From Megamerina dolium (lineage: Eukaryota > Arthropoda > Insecta > Diptera > Megamerinidae), in NCBI GenBank assembly GCA_963854835.1, contig OY978525.1, forward strand, positions 4,111,501 to 4,175,500: a stretch of DNA of 64,000 nt, in the 5' to 3' direction. The notes below the pieces were generated by a model, which was not told where the DNA came from, did not search any database, and saw only the letters and a list, made by a program, of their open reading frames with translations. Positions 1 through 12,599 of the stretch are shown piece by piece (position 1 is the stretch's first letter; each line of letters begins with the position of its first letter). Position numbers and translations under genes: made by a program.

Positions 1-2639
1 TAATTTATTCTACTTTAAATTATATCTAAGAAATTTGTTTATAATCGTTTAAATTCACATACTTTCACTTATAACTCTTTTGTAGAATTATCCGGCAACA
101 TTACTGCATCATATTTGCATAAAAGATGTAGCAACAATTTGATTAATTTGTATTATGAATCTCTTTGTATGTGGTTCTCTTCAATAAATGACACTAAACA
201 AATGTTTATAAACATATGCATGTACTTATGTATCTATGAACTAGTTACAAACCATTCCATATGTTGCTATGTACTCGTACGTATGCATAATGCTCACAGA
301 CACGATGACGCTTAAGAGTCGGCATTACTACATTTATTGCTGCTTAACAATATTTTAAAATATGTCTACTTTAAACCTTCACTATTATATTGTGTATATA
401 CACATATATGTATATGGACATAAGTACGAGTACCCAGCAAAGCAAAGTTTCAGGCAATTCAGGCAATCATAATGATTTTGTGACGTAATTATAACATTCA
501 TTGTAATTTATCGAATTAAATTGAGAAATTTAAAAATGTCTTTTTACAATTTGTCTGAAAAGTTATTTAAATTTTTTTTTATTTATTTATATTAATAGCG
601 CCAACCACAAAAATATGCAAAGTTTGTAAATAATTACAATTTTTTTTTGGTTTACTGGGTATATTACCTACATATATGCACGAGTATTGACCATTTCACC
701 CGCTGTGTTTATTTGAATTGCTGCTTGTGCAAACGATGATGATGAATCTAGTAAAGTCTAACTAACAAATTACAAACGCAATCAACTATGACATAATTAA
801 TGCACCAATTAAAATTATAAATTGTCGAAAATACCTTAAACATTTATTTGCCTATTTGACTTTATACAAATAAGTATAAATATGTAGTATATACTGCCTA
901 GATTATAGCTATTACCATAATAGGTCGAAAAAAAAGTAAATAGAATACAAACGACAATGATTAATAAATCATATATAAGTACATACATACAAACATACAT
1001 GGAAAAACATGTTGGCAAAAATATTCAATAAATTGCAAAATAGAAATTCATAACACACAAACTGGCTATGTGATGATGGTGGTCGTGATAGTGGTGTGGG
1101 TATGTGAACTAATGTCGATTCCCAGGTAAAATTATATGTACATATATGTTGCTATGAATCACATTATATGAAATTTTTGTAAACAATCAATTTTATTCAT
1201 TTATGATTATAGACGCACATCCTCTTCTTTGTCTCTGTTTTTTTTTTGTTTTGTATGGAAGTGTATGTTATAGTACCTATTATTATTAATAAATTCTTAT
1301 ATTCTTCTATTTCTAATTTCATTATTAGCAACTTTCACTTGTAACACTTTCCAAGTGTATACTTTATTTTCTTCGATTATTTCCGTTTGTCATAATGAAT
1401 AACTAAGACGAACCCAATTGATTATAATTTTGTTTTTTTTTTTACTTATTTCTATATCAACCAATAACCGTTAATGGTAAAAGTCAAAAGTCGAGCAACA
1501 AAACAAAAGCAAACAACATTTATAATCGAACTATTTTAGCAAATATCGTTTGAGTAAAACAAAAGAAAAAAAAAAAAAACAAAAAAAAGAAACAAAATGT
1601 ATATTAAATTTTAATAATTTTGCGCTTCTGGCAGATGAATGTTTATATTAGACTTGGTCGCAAAAATATACAGATGAATATGATTACTTGTTAATTGACA
1701 AAATGACAGAGATTGATTGTTAAGTGGTCCGATAATGGGGTTTTAATAAAAAATCGAAAATTTGTGGGTATTAGAATTTTTTTAAAGTCGGTTTTACGTC
1801 GAACACGACCAGACTAGAAAATTTATTTTGTCTCCAAATTTAATCTATTGTATTACACTATGACCCAATTTGAGGGCTATTTTCTCAGAGGTAAACCAAA
1901 ACAGTCTCAAACGATAGTGTCCTAATCCTTTGCTGTGCACTGTGCACGTCACAATGGTTATTTACAGTGGTTTAAAATTTGACTTTTTCGGTCAAGAGTA
2001 AAATCACGGAATTTGAAAAATCATATGTAAAAATATATTTGGGATAGTTCTTGTCTTCGGAGACCCATATTGAAAAATTTCGAAGATTATTTTCTCGAAA
2101 CATTTTAATCCTCTTTTTGGACATTTTTTTTTTTTGGATTACCCCCGAGAAAGTATGCTTCACTATGTTATTACTAGAAAATGTTTTAATTTTGTATCAT
2201 AATTTTGATCTTTGCACTTTGAATCAAATCAAACAAATCATTACTTAAGTAAAGTAAAATTTAATGAATACATTTGTGCCTACTTGTGAAAACGTGCTCT
2301 AATTAAATATGTGCATATATGGATAATATCACAGTAGGAGCTAAAAAGAAAACATACGCCACAAAAGCAATGTGAAATGTTGCCAATTTGAATTCAAATA
2401 AATACATGGAAATTATGTAAAAAAAAAAAATGAACATACAGTATAAGCTCGAATAAATGTGTTGGTAATATTGGCAGATAATCATGACTTTTATTCATTG
2501 CACAGCTACATAAAAATATATGCATTGAACACGATATGAAATAAATATTTTTATACAAAACATATTTGGAATAACTGAGTTCGATTCTAGTTGTTTGCCT
2601 TAATCGAGGCACTTAAGTCGAGTCAAATTATGCCTAACC
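1..2639. other. AT-rich non-coding stretch
   Basis: No reading frame here resembles a protein; the short open frames are low-complexity by-products of AT-rich sequence. The stretch holds poly-A and poly-T runs and TACATA/TATG motifs. I see no complete mobile element, RNA gene or convincing exon. It is probably intronic or intergenic. Confidence 0.7.
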
Positions 2640-3500
2640 ACAAAAGTTGAAATATTAATTAAAATACTTAGAATCCGCGATGGAGGGGTCATATGTATGA
2701 TAGTCCCCTATTGATTTTTTCCTATCTCTGGCCCTTAGAAGAGTTCCTCTACAAAATTGACGCTTTTTCGTCTAAATTTGTTACATATATGAGCAACTTC
2801 CATTAATTTTGCGGACCCAACATTTTTTTTTAACATATTTACCTTCAATTTTCACTTTCTAAGTAGGCTTCCTTAAAAATGAACTTCAAATCTTCTGAAA
2901 ATTGACAAAATAATCTCATAATTCCCGTTAGAGCGGTGAAATATATGATAGATCTCTATTAATTTTCTAGCTACAGTATTTTCTTAAAAATATATCTACT
3001 TTAATTCCATCCATTAAGGTGGTTCCCCTACAAAAATCAAATTTTTTTTATAAATGTCGCTCCCACTACTCTCAGAGTGGACCTAGAAGGGTTAAATATA
3101 TGATTAACCACCATAAATTTTTACTAATCAACATTTTTTTCAGAACATAATTCCTCCCTACCTTTGCTTCTTAGAAAGGCTCCCCTACAAAAATGACAAA
3201 AATTAGATATCACTCCAGTCACTCCCAGAGAGCCCGAAGATGGGTAACATATATGATCGACCTACAATAATTTTTACCCCCGAAATTTTTTTTAACTAAC
3301 TTACTCCCTATCTTCACTTCTTAAAGGGGCTTCCGTACAAAATGAACTTAAAAACATCTGAAAATTGATAAATAATCCAATTACTGCTTAGAAATCATGC
3401 CGATCTTAATTAATTCTTCAGCATCTACATTTCCTCCAAATATTCTTATGCTCTATCTCCATTCCTTAGTGGAGCTGCGGACGAGACATGTGGCTGTCTT
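2640..3500 (+). repeat. Family A tandem array, about five diverged units
   Basis: Successive units about 155 bp apart carry the same ordered landmarks: a GGGTnAAATATATGAT motif, then ATTAATTTTT, then AACATTTTTT, then a CTATCTTCACTTCTTA-like pyrimidine stretch, then GGCTCCCCTACAAAATGA. The core falls near 2742, 2871, 3027, 3186 and 3337. Units differ by many substitutions and indels, so the array is old. No coding potential is seen. The same family recurs at eight further places in this window. Confidence 0.75.
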
Positions 3501-5159
3501 ATTGTCAATATGAATATTCCTAATTTTATATAATCGACAAGCTACTGTATCATAAAATTAAAAAGAGAAGATCCAAGAAGAAAAATGTGCGCACCAAAAT
3601 TCTTAATTAGTTAACATAGCGACAACAATTATTGTCAACAATAATGATGACGATAACGAAGATGATGACGCTATATAATGGCGTCTGAAAAGAAGAAAAA
3701 AATAAAATGGTAAATTTATTTAAATTATACACGAAAAATTTGTATAATAATAAATTTAAGTTTTATTATTAGCATTTTTTTTTTAAACGTAAAAAAAAAC
3801 CAAAATTGTTTGTGAAAAATTTATTTTAAAAGAGGAAAACAAAACAAAAGCCTCAATAATAAAATAGTTTAAATTTAACATTAATACTGCTGCTGCTGCT
3901 GCTGCTGTTGCTAATGATGTTGTTGTTGTTTCAAATAGATATTTATTTAATGACGTGAAACACATAATAGAGTAGATATTGTAAAGACAATAAATCGTTA
4001 AATCGAATGTTGTTGTTAAATAAAAAAATTTTTTTGTTTATTTGTTTGTTTTTTTTTTCATTCTTTATTGTCTAATGAATTAAGAAGAATTTTGGCGACA
4101 ATGTATAGGTAGTATTTTGAATTAATAGTGTTTGATGGCACGATATATAAAAAATGTGATGTCGCGACAATGGTTAAGCTTGATGTTTTGGATTTTTAGA
4201 AAGTTTGCAATTGGAATTGCAAATTAAGTAGCCAGGAACATTCTTTAACTGTAACAATATATTACAACGTTGAGGTGACTGTTCAATTTGATATATACGA
4301 CAATGATGACACTTGTTAATTTTATGATGAATTGTATGGTAAGTATGGTCTTAGATCCCAGATACGTGGTTATTTGAAACTGCAAAAAAAAAAATTGTGA
4401 ATGAGACCAACGAAACAAATTCAATAAAAATGTCAATCACGATTCAATGGCCAAATGGTCATAGTCTACTTGAGCATTGTTATTGCTTAATTAAGCAAAT
4501 TTTCGTCCTTATATGGTTTTGGGACAGTAGTCATTGCATATTTATGTGACTAGCAAGAAGCATGAAATTTTTGATTATATATTAGTTTATAGTCACTGTC
4601 ATTTAATAAAGAGCGGAAATGTTTTGTACACAATTATATACACAAAACATCAGACTGACTACTACTGGTTTTAGTGATTCTCTATTTTGAAGATGTGCCT
4701 CTACCAAATTAAGACATTAAATATGTTTAGGTAATACCTTTGCTTAATGATGCTACACCATTTTGAACAAGTATACTTAAATCAAGTTTACCTCCTCCGG
4801 TTTGCTTGTTTTATTGGATTTTTCATGCTTTCAAAGATTTATGGTTTTTCTTGTATGTAGTATAGTATATATATTAGTTTGAGGTTAAAACGTTTTGCTG
4901 CATTCTAAAGGAATACAGTTTTTTTTTTTGTTTTTTGGTAAAGAAAATAATTGAAATTATTATGTTTGTTCGAATAACTAAAATTCTTGAAATCATGAGA
5001 TGATGTAGAAATGGCTAGCCAAAAATGAACCTTAAATTTTAAATTACTCATAAGCCTTGAAACACAATGAATTCAGAAAGTGTTTAAGCATATAGGTATA
5101 CTACGTATTCTCATAAATCGAATGGAAAAATTGTCTTAAAACTGTTAAATGAATTCAAA
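3501..5159. other. AT-rich non-coding stretch
   Basis: Contains a CTG microsatellite and several A/T homopolymer runs. No supported gene or element is seen. Confidence 0.65.
3887..3908. repeat. CTG microsatellite
   Basis: About seven CTG/GCT triplets followed by GTT interruptions. No convincing reading frame uses it. Confidence 0.85.
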
Positions 5160-5800
5160 GTCAAAAATTCAAAATTAAAAAAGGCAAAAAACCCCATAGC
5201 TGCTCTGACATCATACACACCTAGAGGGATAAAATGTATGACCAGCCTTCATTAATTTTTCCTTCCAAACATATTTTCGGAAAATACTTACCCTCTATCT
5301 CTACACTTTCGAGGTGCTCTCATATGAAATTTACGCTTTTATACAAACTTGCACCCTAATTGTACAGGATTCTAAGTTAGAGGGATATGACATATGACCG
5401 ACCCTCATTAATTTTTTCTGCCCAACATTTTTTTATATTATACTTAGCCCTATTTCTATTCCTTCGTGGTGCTCCCATATGAAATTGACGTTTTTTTCTA
5501 TTACTTCGCTTCCACAAATGCACATGAGTCGCACTTAGAAGGGTAAATTATATGATCTACCCACATTAATTTTTTCTCCTCAACATTTTTTTGAATTACA
5601 CTTATCCCCTACCTCTACTCCTTCGACGGACTACCATACGAAATTGATGTTTTTATTAATTTCGCTTTCAACATTCTTGTAAATCCACTTTAGAGAAGTG
5701 AAATGTATAATCGACACTTCTTAACTTTTGTCTGGATCATATTTGACCCCTATCTCTACCCCATAGGGTAGCCATTTTAAAATTTACAGTATTTCGATAG
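5160..5800 (+). repeat. Family A tandem array, about four units
   Basis: Same landmarks and order as the array at 2640-3500, including GGTGCTCCCATATGAAATT-type cores about 155 bp apart and the ATTAATTTTT/AACATTTTTT pair. Orientation is the same. Confidence 0.72.
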
Positions 5801-6420
5801 ACAATAGTATGCCTGATGTATTCTTTTCGTTGTATTAGTTCTCACTAAGTATTTATTCATGGGTACCATCGTGTACCTAACTTCATAAATTTTGTATATA
5901 TTTAATTTTAATCCCTTCTTTGAGATTTGCATGAATTAGCAATGGCACTTAAGTAAAGATTATAGTTATATAAATTTCAGATTTTATTACTATTAATCAT
6001 AATTTATTTTGTATTATTATTATGCTTATTATTGTACGAATATGTATGCAGTACCATAATTATTATTGCACAGTGAAAAATAGAAGGAAAAAGACAGAGA
6101 GAGAGAGCGCGCGAAAAATAAAGAATTATGCAAATTTAAAATTGCAGAAAATAAGAAATACAAAATAATAAATAAAAGAAAAAAAAAAGACCAATACAAT
6201 AATAATAACAATAACTCTTAAAAACATTTACATAATATTATTTATTATTACTATTGTGGTTTTCATTGTATATCGCTTTTCTGTTACCAATGTATATGTA
6301 TGTATGTATTGTCTTCATTCACTAATACATAGGCTTTTGTAGGTATTAGAAATATCATGAATTCATTTTGGCTTGTCTTTAAGTCAATCATTTCTATTAG
6401 GATTAATCAACATCAATAAT

Positions 6421-6451
<31 letters not shown>

Positions 6452-7029
6452 GTAACAACATTAACAATAATGTAACAACGAATAATAAAATATCGCTTAC
6501 AATCGTATCTAATTGCAGTTAAACACTAAAAAAAAAATTGAGGTAAATTGTGGAGAAGAAAAAAAAAAAATTAAAATTAATTAAAATCTTTCAATATGGC
6601 AATATTTATGTATTGTATAATATATAGATAAATAACATGAACCACGTGCCCAAGAGTTGTTATTATTTATTTCGTTATGTTGCTTGTTTTATGAACGTGG
6701 AGAGGAGTGTTTCCATCAATCGATGCAATCAAATATGTTTGCTATAAATAAAATACTCTTATGTGGCTATTAACTAATGTATACATACAATGTATATATA
6801 CAATGTATACACACAATGTATACAAACATCTGTATACATGAAGATGGCCGTCAAATGTATGAGAGACAATTTTTGGACACAAATTCTAGTTCTCAATGAC
6901 TAAAAATATTTGATTTGAAAAAAAAAAAAACAAATATGTAGAAAGTAGAATCTTTCATTTATATTTAGAGTTTAGAGTTTATTTAACCTTGCCAAAAATG
7001 TTGCTAAGAATATCTATTGAGAACGAAAA
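5801..7029. other. AT-rich non-coding stretch with microsatellites
   Basis: Contains an AAC triplet run (6421-6450) and a TACAATGTATA-type imperfect palindromic repeat near 6781-6835. No gene is supported. Confidence 0.65.
6421..6450. repeat. AAC microsatellite
   Basis: Ten uninterrupted AAC triplets, followed by AGT and further AAC/AAT triplets. Confidence 0.9.
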
Positions 7030-7210
7030 TATATTACCCCATACAATCACAGGTATCATCTCTAAGAGGATCAAATAACTTCGATCATCACTAGTTTTAC
7101 TTCCTCCATATTTTTTTCATACATAATTATCCTCTATTTTGACAGCATAAGGGGGCTGCCATACAAGATGAACGCAAAAACGTCTGAAAAACGAGAGATA
7201 ATCATGCATC
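7030..7210 (+). repeat. Single family A unit
   Basis: One diverged unit. It shows a GAGGATCAAATAACTTCGATC start, a CATATTTTTTTC middle, and an AAGGGGGCTGCCATACAAGATGAACGC core with CTGAAAA after it. It is an isolated copy rather than an array. Confidence 0.6.
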
Positions 7211-8759
7211 TGTCCAGGAATTACATATAGGCAAATCAAATATAAGACGAAAATATAGTTAAATATTTTTTTGCTGCAACAATTCTCCAAAATAATTCAT
7301 CACTTTCAGTAAAATTTTATTATAACTCGAAAATGTGAATGAATAACTTTACGATGAATGTGGCACATCTTATTGTTATGATATAACTTAAATTTTTCGA
7401 AAAACACAATTTTATTTCAAAATAAATATTTCTACGTAAAGGTTTGCTCTGAATCTTAAAAAAAAATTTTTATCCATATAATCAAGGCACACCTTAGTGT
7501 AATCATATACAAAAATGAACGCATGTACGGTATACAGATATGTTCAAACTCGTATGTGAATATATGTACATATGAGTTCGACGGTCAAGTGTTAAATTAA
7601 TTTTGTTTTTATTTACATATTTGTTACAGTTTGTATGGCGATTCGTGTTGTTGTTGTTGTTGTTGCTTAGACTGACCTATCTGTATTGTATGAGATGATT
7701 GTTTTTTTTTTGTTATATGCACATATACTTTATAGTTTCAGTTTCCGTTTTGAACTTTATATTTTGAATTTTCATATGTGTATGTAGTCGTACATTATAC
7801 AAATGTCTGGTTTTTGTTCAGGAAAACTTTTTCAATATTGGCATTGAGTTTGTTTTAATTTAAATTTTACTTAATTACTAAAATGATGTTTCATTTGCAT
7901 ACCCACCTTTGAAGAATTTGTATACTTGAATCATACATATTATTTTTTTAGCTATGTATGTATGTATGTGTATATAAACATTTTATTATATATTTTTATT
8001 TTATATATAAACTTTTCACTAAAATCATAAATAATCGTAGATTGGGTCAAGAAACTTCTTTATAATGTATATTTTGTGATATCTTATGTACTATATCTAT
8101 ATACATACAATGTATATATATATATATGTACCAACATTAACGGAAGTTTAATACCAAATGGTTAGCATACGGAACCTATTTGCCATAAGCAACTGTTAAA
8201 AGAAAATTTAAACATCTACTCACTTTTGTCGCATTTTTCTAACCAATTAATTACTTACGCACGTATTAACACACATACTTATATGCATATAAACATATAT
8301 ACATATATACATAATAAATATATAAATACACATATGCACATACCTATATGTATACCTATATGTGTATGAATTTAGTTGTATATGTTGCATTCCCCCTTAA
8401 GAAAATCCATCACAAAACAGCATCAGATAAAAATCAAGTATTAAATTACAAATTTAACGCCAGTTTAACTTAAGTAACTGATAAAAATTCCTCAAAATTT
8501 TTCATAACATGCAAATTATATAGTATACGGATATTTGTATAGTAAATAAGTAGAATGAAATGGAAGACAGTAGGGAATTTAAACAAAAACAGAGACCAAT
8601 GAATGTTGAGAGCAGGGTTGCTAAGCTTTGGAGACGTCATATATTACTTTATATTACTTTGGGCGTGAATAATTGAAGAAAATATTTTTCCTAAATTTCA
8701 AAAATTTTAATATATTGATATCTGAGACTAGGTAGACTGAGGCATATGATATTTAGAAG
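7211..8759. other. AT-rich non-coding stretch
   Basis: Holds a GTT run at 7646-7665 and many TACATA/TATATG repeats at 8090-8370. No gene or element is supported. Confidence 0.65.
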
Positions 8760-8761
8760 TA

Positions 8762-9961
8762 TTGGGTTGTCTAGTAAAAAATGGTACGATGGGAAATGGA
8801 AATTCAATCGATTTTTTTCTGTGTGTAGACTTTTTATTTTTAATCGAAGTATGTGCCCATATTATCGATATATTTTTGCCATTTCAGTGGTAGCTCACGG
8901 GAGGTATTGAATTGCTGGAAGTACTTTTGACAGCTTCTTCGGAATTAAATTTGTTTGTTACCAGGAAGTTGTCTATATTCCGAAAGAAGTGGTAGTTGGT
9001 GGGTGCAAAGTCGGGTGAATATGGTGGAGAGTTTCGAAATCCAACTTCTGTAGCGTTGCCAAAGTCATACGTGCAGTGTGTGGTCGCGCGTTATCGTGAA
9101 AAAGGATTGGGTTTGATCGATTGACCAATATCGGCTGTTTAATCTCAAGATTCCATATAATTTCGTCCAATTGCATAGAGTAGACATTCGCCGTGATCGA
9201 TTCGCCCGGTTTCATGAAGCTGTGATGGATTACACCGCCTCGAGACCACCAAACAGTCACCATCAGCTCCTTCTGGTGGATGTTTCATTTGTTTCGACTG
9301 CGATGAAATCTTGCGACTGTCGTAAGTGATCGTAAGTGATTTCGCATCACACGTAACAATTCGATTCAAAAATGGTTCACTTTTGCTTCGAGCAAAGAGC
9401 GAAAGGCAAGCTTCGAGACGATAGCGTTTTTGGTCGTCATTCAATTTGTTCATTGGTACTCGCTTGTCCAGCCTTTTCACCTTGCCGATTTGTGTCAAAT
9501 ATGTTAGTATTGTTTGCTTGGACATCTCAAACATCAACGATACATCGTGTGCACTTTGGGCCGGATTCAATTCGATTGTGGCTTTCAGCACATCGTTATC
9601 CATCTTCGTCTCAGTTCGTTCACGTGGTTCATTGGTCAGATCGAAGTCACCAGAACGAAACTTCAAAAAACAAACGGGATACTGTCTGCTTTGGAGTGAC
9701 TTTAGTGCCAAATACAGTGATAAAATTCCGAGCGATAATATTCCGATCAAAACGCGAATTTCGCTATTTTGCATTGACACATTGAAATAAAAAAAATTGT
9801 TTTTCAATGTTTTTATCAAAATTGAAATGACTTGTAAAGAGAATAATTGTATCTTTTAAAAAAAGAAAAAAAAAATGGCGTTAAAATAATTATTCGGAGT
9901 GAAGTTATGTGGCATTCAAGTTGAGATTTTCACAATCGTCCATTTTTTACTAGACAATCAA
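8762..9961 (-). mobile_element. Mariner-like transposon, inactivated
   Basis: A 1200 bp element bounded by inverted repeats. The left end reads TTGGGTTGTCTAGTAAAAAA and the right end, read on the minus strand, begins TTGATTGTCTAGTAAAAAA. The two differ by one indel and one substitution near the tip. The flanks are TA on both sides (8760-8761 and 9962-9963), the target duplication made by Tc1/mariner transposases. The size is close to the roughly 1.3 kb of complete mariners. It encodes a broken transposase on the minus strand (8840-9774). The subfamily is not certain. Confidence 0.9.
8840..9774 (-). pseudogene. Mariner transposase, broken
   Basis: Minus-strand remnant of a mariner DDD transposase, which would cut and paste the element at TA sites. 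The N-terminal part contains RSGDFDLTNEPR, and the linker GKVKRLDKRVP. The first catalytic Asp lies in VTCDAK, where the usual E and W neighbours are changed, and the second lies in HDNARPHTA. The third motif, PYSPDFAPTNYHFF, has Asn where mariners carry Asp. It is read in another frame after a frameshift near 9030. A second shift near 8930 leads into a C-terminus of the PLKWQKYIDNMGTYFD type, ending at 8840. The N-terminal helix-turn-helix region is also scrambled. The length corresponds to about 311 codons against about 345 in intact relatives. It is non-functional by sequence. Confidence 0.88.
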
Positions 9962-10031
9962 TATTTTTGAAATAAAAATTTTCATCATTTCAATTTTTTA
10001 CTAGACAACCAATATTTTTGAAATAAAAAAA
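9940..10031. repeat. Tandem duplication of the mariner right end
   Basis: The segment ATTTTTTACTAGACAATCAA with the following TATTTTTGAAATAAAAA (from about 9942) is repeated about 51 bp later as ATTTTTTACTAGACAACCAA plus the same flank (from about 9993). The second copy is therefore a solo terminal repeat with copied flanking DNA, outside the TA-bounded element. Confidence 0.8.
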
Positions 10032-12599
10032 ATTGAAAAATTGAAATGGTCTTGAGTAATTTTTTTTACTTTGACTCCATTTATAAGCACAACGTTTTTT
10101 CGGATATTCAAAAACAGTTTTTTGCTGCAGTTTTGAAACAAAAATTGCGCAAAAATGGTGCCTTTTGGGCTTTGAGTCATTTTTGCTTACTTTGACTCTA
10201 TTTAAAAACACCATGTGATGGTCAAATTTGAAGAACAACATTTTTTATATATTCTTCTTCTTGATTCTATGTCTAACAAGCAATCGGCAAAGAAAATTCA
10301 GCAATTTATTACTTCTCAACGCTTTTTGAAGTATGAAGTTCTCCAAGCCAAATGTTTTAACACAAACAAATATTGAAATATTACAAAACAGAGTGAACAC
10401 TCTAGAAAATTGTTATTATTATTTTTTTCGTTTTCTTTTATTTGCAATTTCTTTAAAAAAATCCCTAAAATCCCATTTTTTTTTATTGTAAAAATAGTAT
10501 CAAAAATTTATACAAAAAAAATGCCAATATTTTTGTGAAATTTTTTACTTGGCATCACTATATGTTATAAGAATGAGAATAAAGAAATAAATATAAATAT
10601 AATGAAATCAAAAGAAAAAAAAAAAAATAATAAACTGCAACACTATGACAAAGACACATTATAACGCTTCTGTTGTTTTGAAAGAGTTCAAAAATCGCAT
10701 TAACACTTGAACGAACAGTTGTTGTCTAATCAGTTGCGATGTTTAAACTTCTGCATACTTATTATCATCATATGAATGATGATGGATAATAATAATCAAC
10801 GACAAGAACGATTAATAAGCTGCGCTTCGAACTTCCAAGTATGTACAATACTTACTGAACTTGAATGAATGAAATTTAATACACCTGGGAAATTAAATCG
10901 ATAAGTGTCTGTGTGTGTGAGTGGAGAAGGGAGATCTAAGAAGGAAAAAAAAAATCAACAATGTTAAGCAATTTATTAAAACAATTAGTTGTGTTGTGTA
11001 AAAGCAAAAAAAAAAATTCATCTTTTCATAATTACAATATATTTATAATGATGATAATGTGTGGGTAATATAGATCACGTTGCTGCGCATGCGATTTTTA
11101 ATTGAAATCACAAATTATACAACTCTATAGTGATTTTTTAAACAAGATTATAATTTTTCTCATTTAAAAAGTGCCAATTTGTTGTTAATTAATTGACAAT
11201 TCCTCCCACAAAGTATATTTGCCGGAAAAGGTTTCCTCAAAAAGAGCGATGCCGCATAACTTCATTCGTAGCTACTTTCTTGTGCTTTCAAATCATCCAA
11301 AGTGAAAGAGAATTTTGTTCAAAGTTCTTCGCAGTTATTAGTGTAAATAATAAATTTTTTTTTTTATAGTTAATGCAAAAAAAATTGTGTCGAACTAAAT
11401 TAGCTGTACAGTCGGCATATATATGGAAAGAAAACTCTAATGACAAACACATTTATAACTCAATTTGAGTTAGTAGGTCACGGCATATAATTGGTAATGA
11501 AAATTATTTACTATTAAATATTTCTAAAATGTATGATACCTTATTGATGTAGCAAAATATTGTATATGATGTGCTTAATTAGCATGCTCAATTAGTGACA
11601 GGCAGGCGGTGGATACTTTCATTGGAATAATGCCAGAAGGTGTTGGCGATTTCACTTTAGAATTGAAATACCTATCGTATACAATGAGAGTTCTTTTTAT
11701 AATCCATATATAATTCTTATTAAGAAAAACAACGTTTAACAATACAGCTGGGAAAAAAAACATACTAATATGTACAGTAATTTTGTAAAATTTATAGTAG
11801 CAAAATATAATAGTATTTAGCCTAGGCTGAGTAATGTCTATGGAATTTTTTATATACAATATATTTAAAAAAATAATGCAAAAAAATCAATAAGTATTTG
11901 TTTGTTTGTTAATAAAATGAAATAAACTATGTAAATGAAAAATTGAATAGTACTTATACACACACACACCTTTATTTACTATAATAGGTTTAAAAGCGAA
12001 GAATTTGTGTAAATATTTGTAAATATAGTAAGTATAATACCTAAAGATTTTATTTTTATAGTTTCGTAAATACATATATATATTTTTTTAGTATATCACC
12101 AAAAAAAATAAAATAGCATAAAATTATTACCTACATATTTTATTATATATTTTTAAATCAATTATACTTTAGGCTAAAAAGATTTGCAATTTTAATATTT
12201 TTTGCTTTGTCTTTCGTTTACATGTTGGCATAACTAATTAACTATGTTTTTTTTGTATGTTTTCTTGTTTTATTTATTTTTTGTTGCTGTATTATTTGGC
12301 AATAGTGAAAGCTTTCATAAGCATTTACTAATGAAATGAGCACTTTTTGTCGTTTCATATTAATATATATGTAAATTTTACAACTTCAAATTAGAATATT
12401 GCAATATATTTACACTCTTTATTATGGCTCTACATTTAAAAACATATAATTACATAGCAACATAAAACAAAAAAAAAAAAAAAATTTGTCTATCTAGCAG
12501 ATGAGTTACATTTTTTGCATTTGGGGTCGCTGAATTCGAATCTGAGGTGGGTTTCATTTCATCTCTAACTTGAAATAAATGAGTACATATGAAATATTA
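9962..12599. other. AT-rich non-coding stretch
   Basis: Near 10066 and 10190 the phrase ACTTTGACTC(C/T)ATTTA occurs twice about 125 bp apart, an imperfect duplication. Otherwise there are homopolymer runs and a possible terminal exon (11575-11662). No other element is seen. Confidence 0.55.
11575..11662 (-). CDS. Possible terminal exon, unknown protein
   Basis: A minus-strand open segment ends at a TAA at 11575-11577. It reads as ordinary mixed-composition protein (KSPTPSGIIPMKVSTACLSL, then IEHAN). It stands out because the surrounding DNA is strongly AT-rich and this stretch is not. A possible acceptor AG lies just upstream on the minus strand, after a weak TATTTCAATTCTAAAG tract. There is no clear AATAAA downstream and I do not recognise the peptide. 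It could be a last exon, a conserved non-coding element, or chance. Confidence 0.25.

Noticed and set aside
2640..3500. CRISPR-like regular spacing in the tandem arrays
   Set aside because: Units are repeated along their whole length and strongly diverged, with no identical short repeats separating unique spacers, and the DNA is eukaryotic.
9372..9790. Plus-strand open frames over the mariner at 8762
   Set aside because: They are antisense shadows of the minus-strand transposase remnant.
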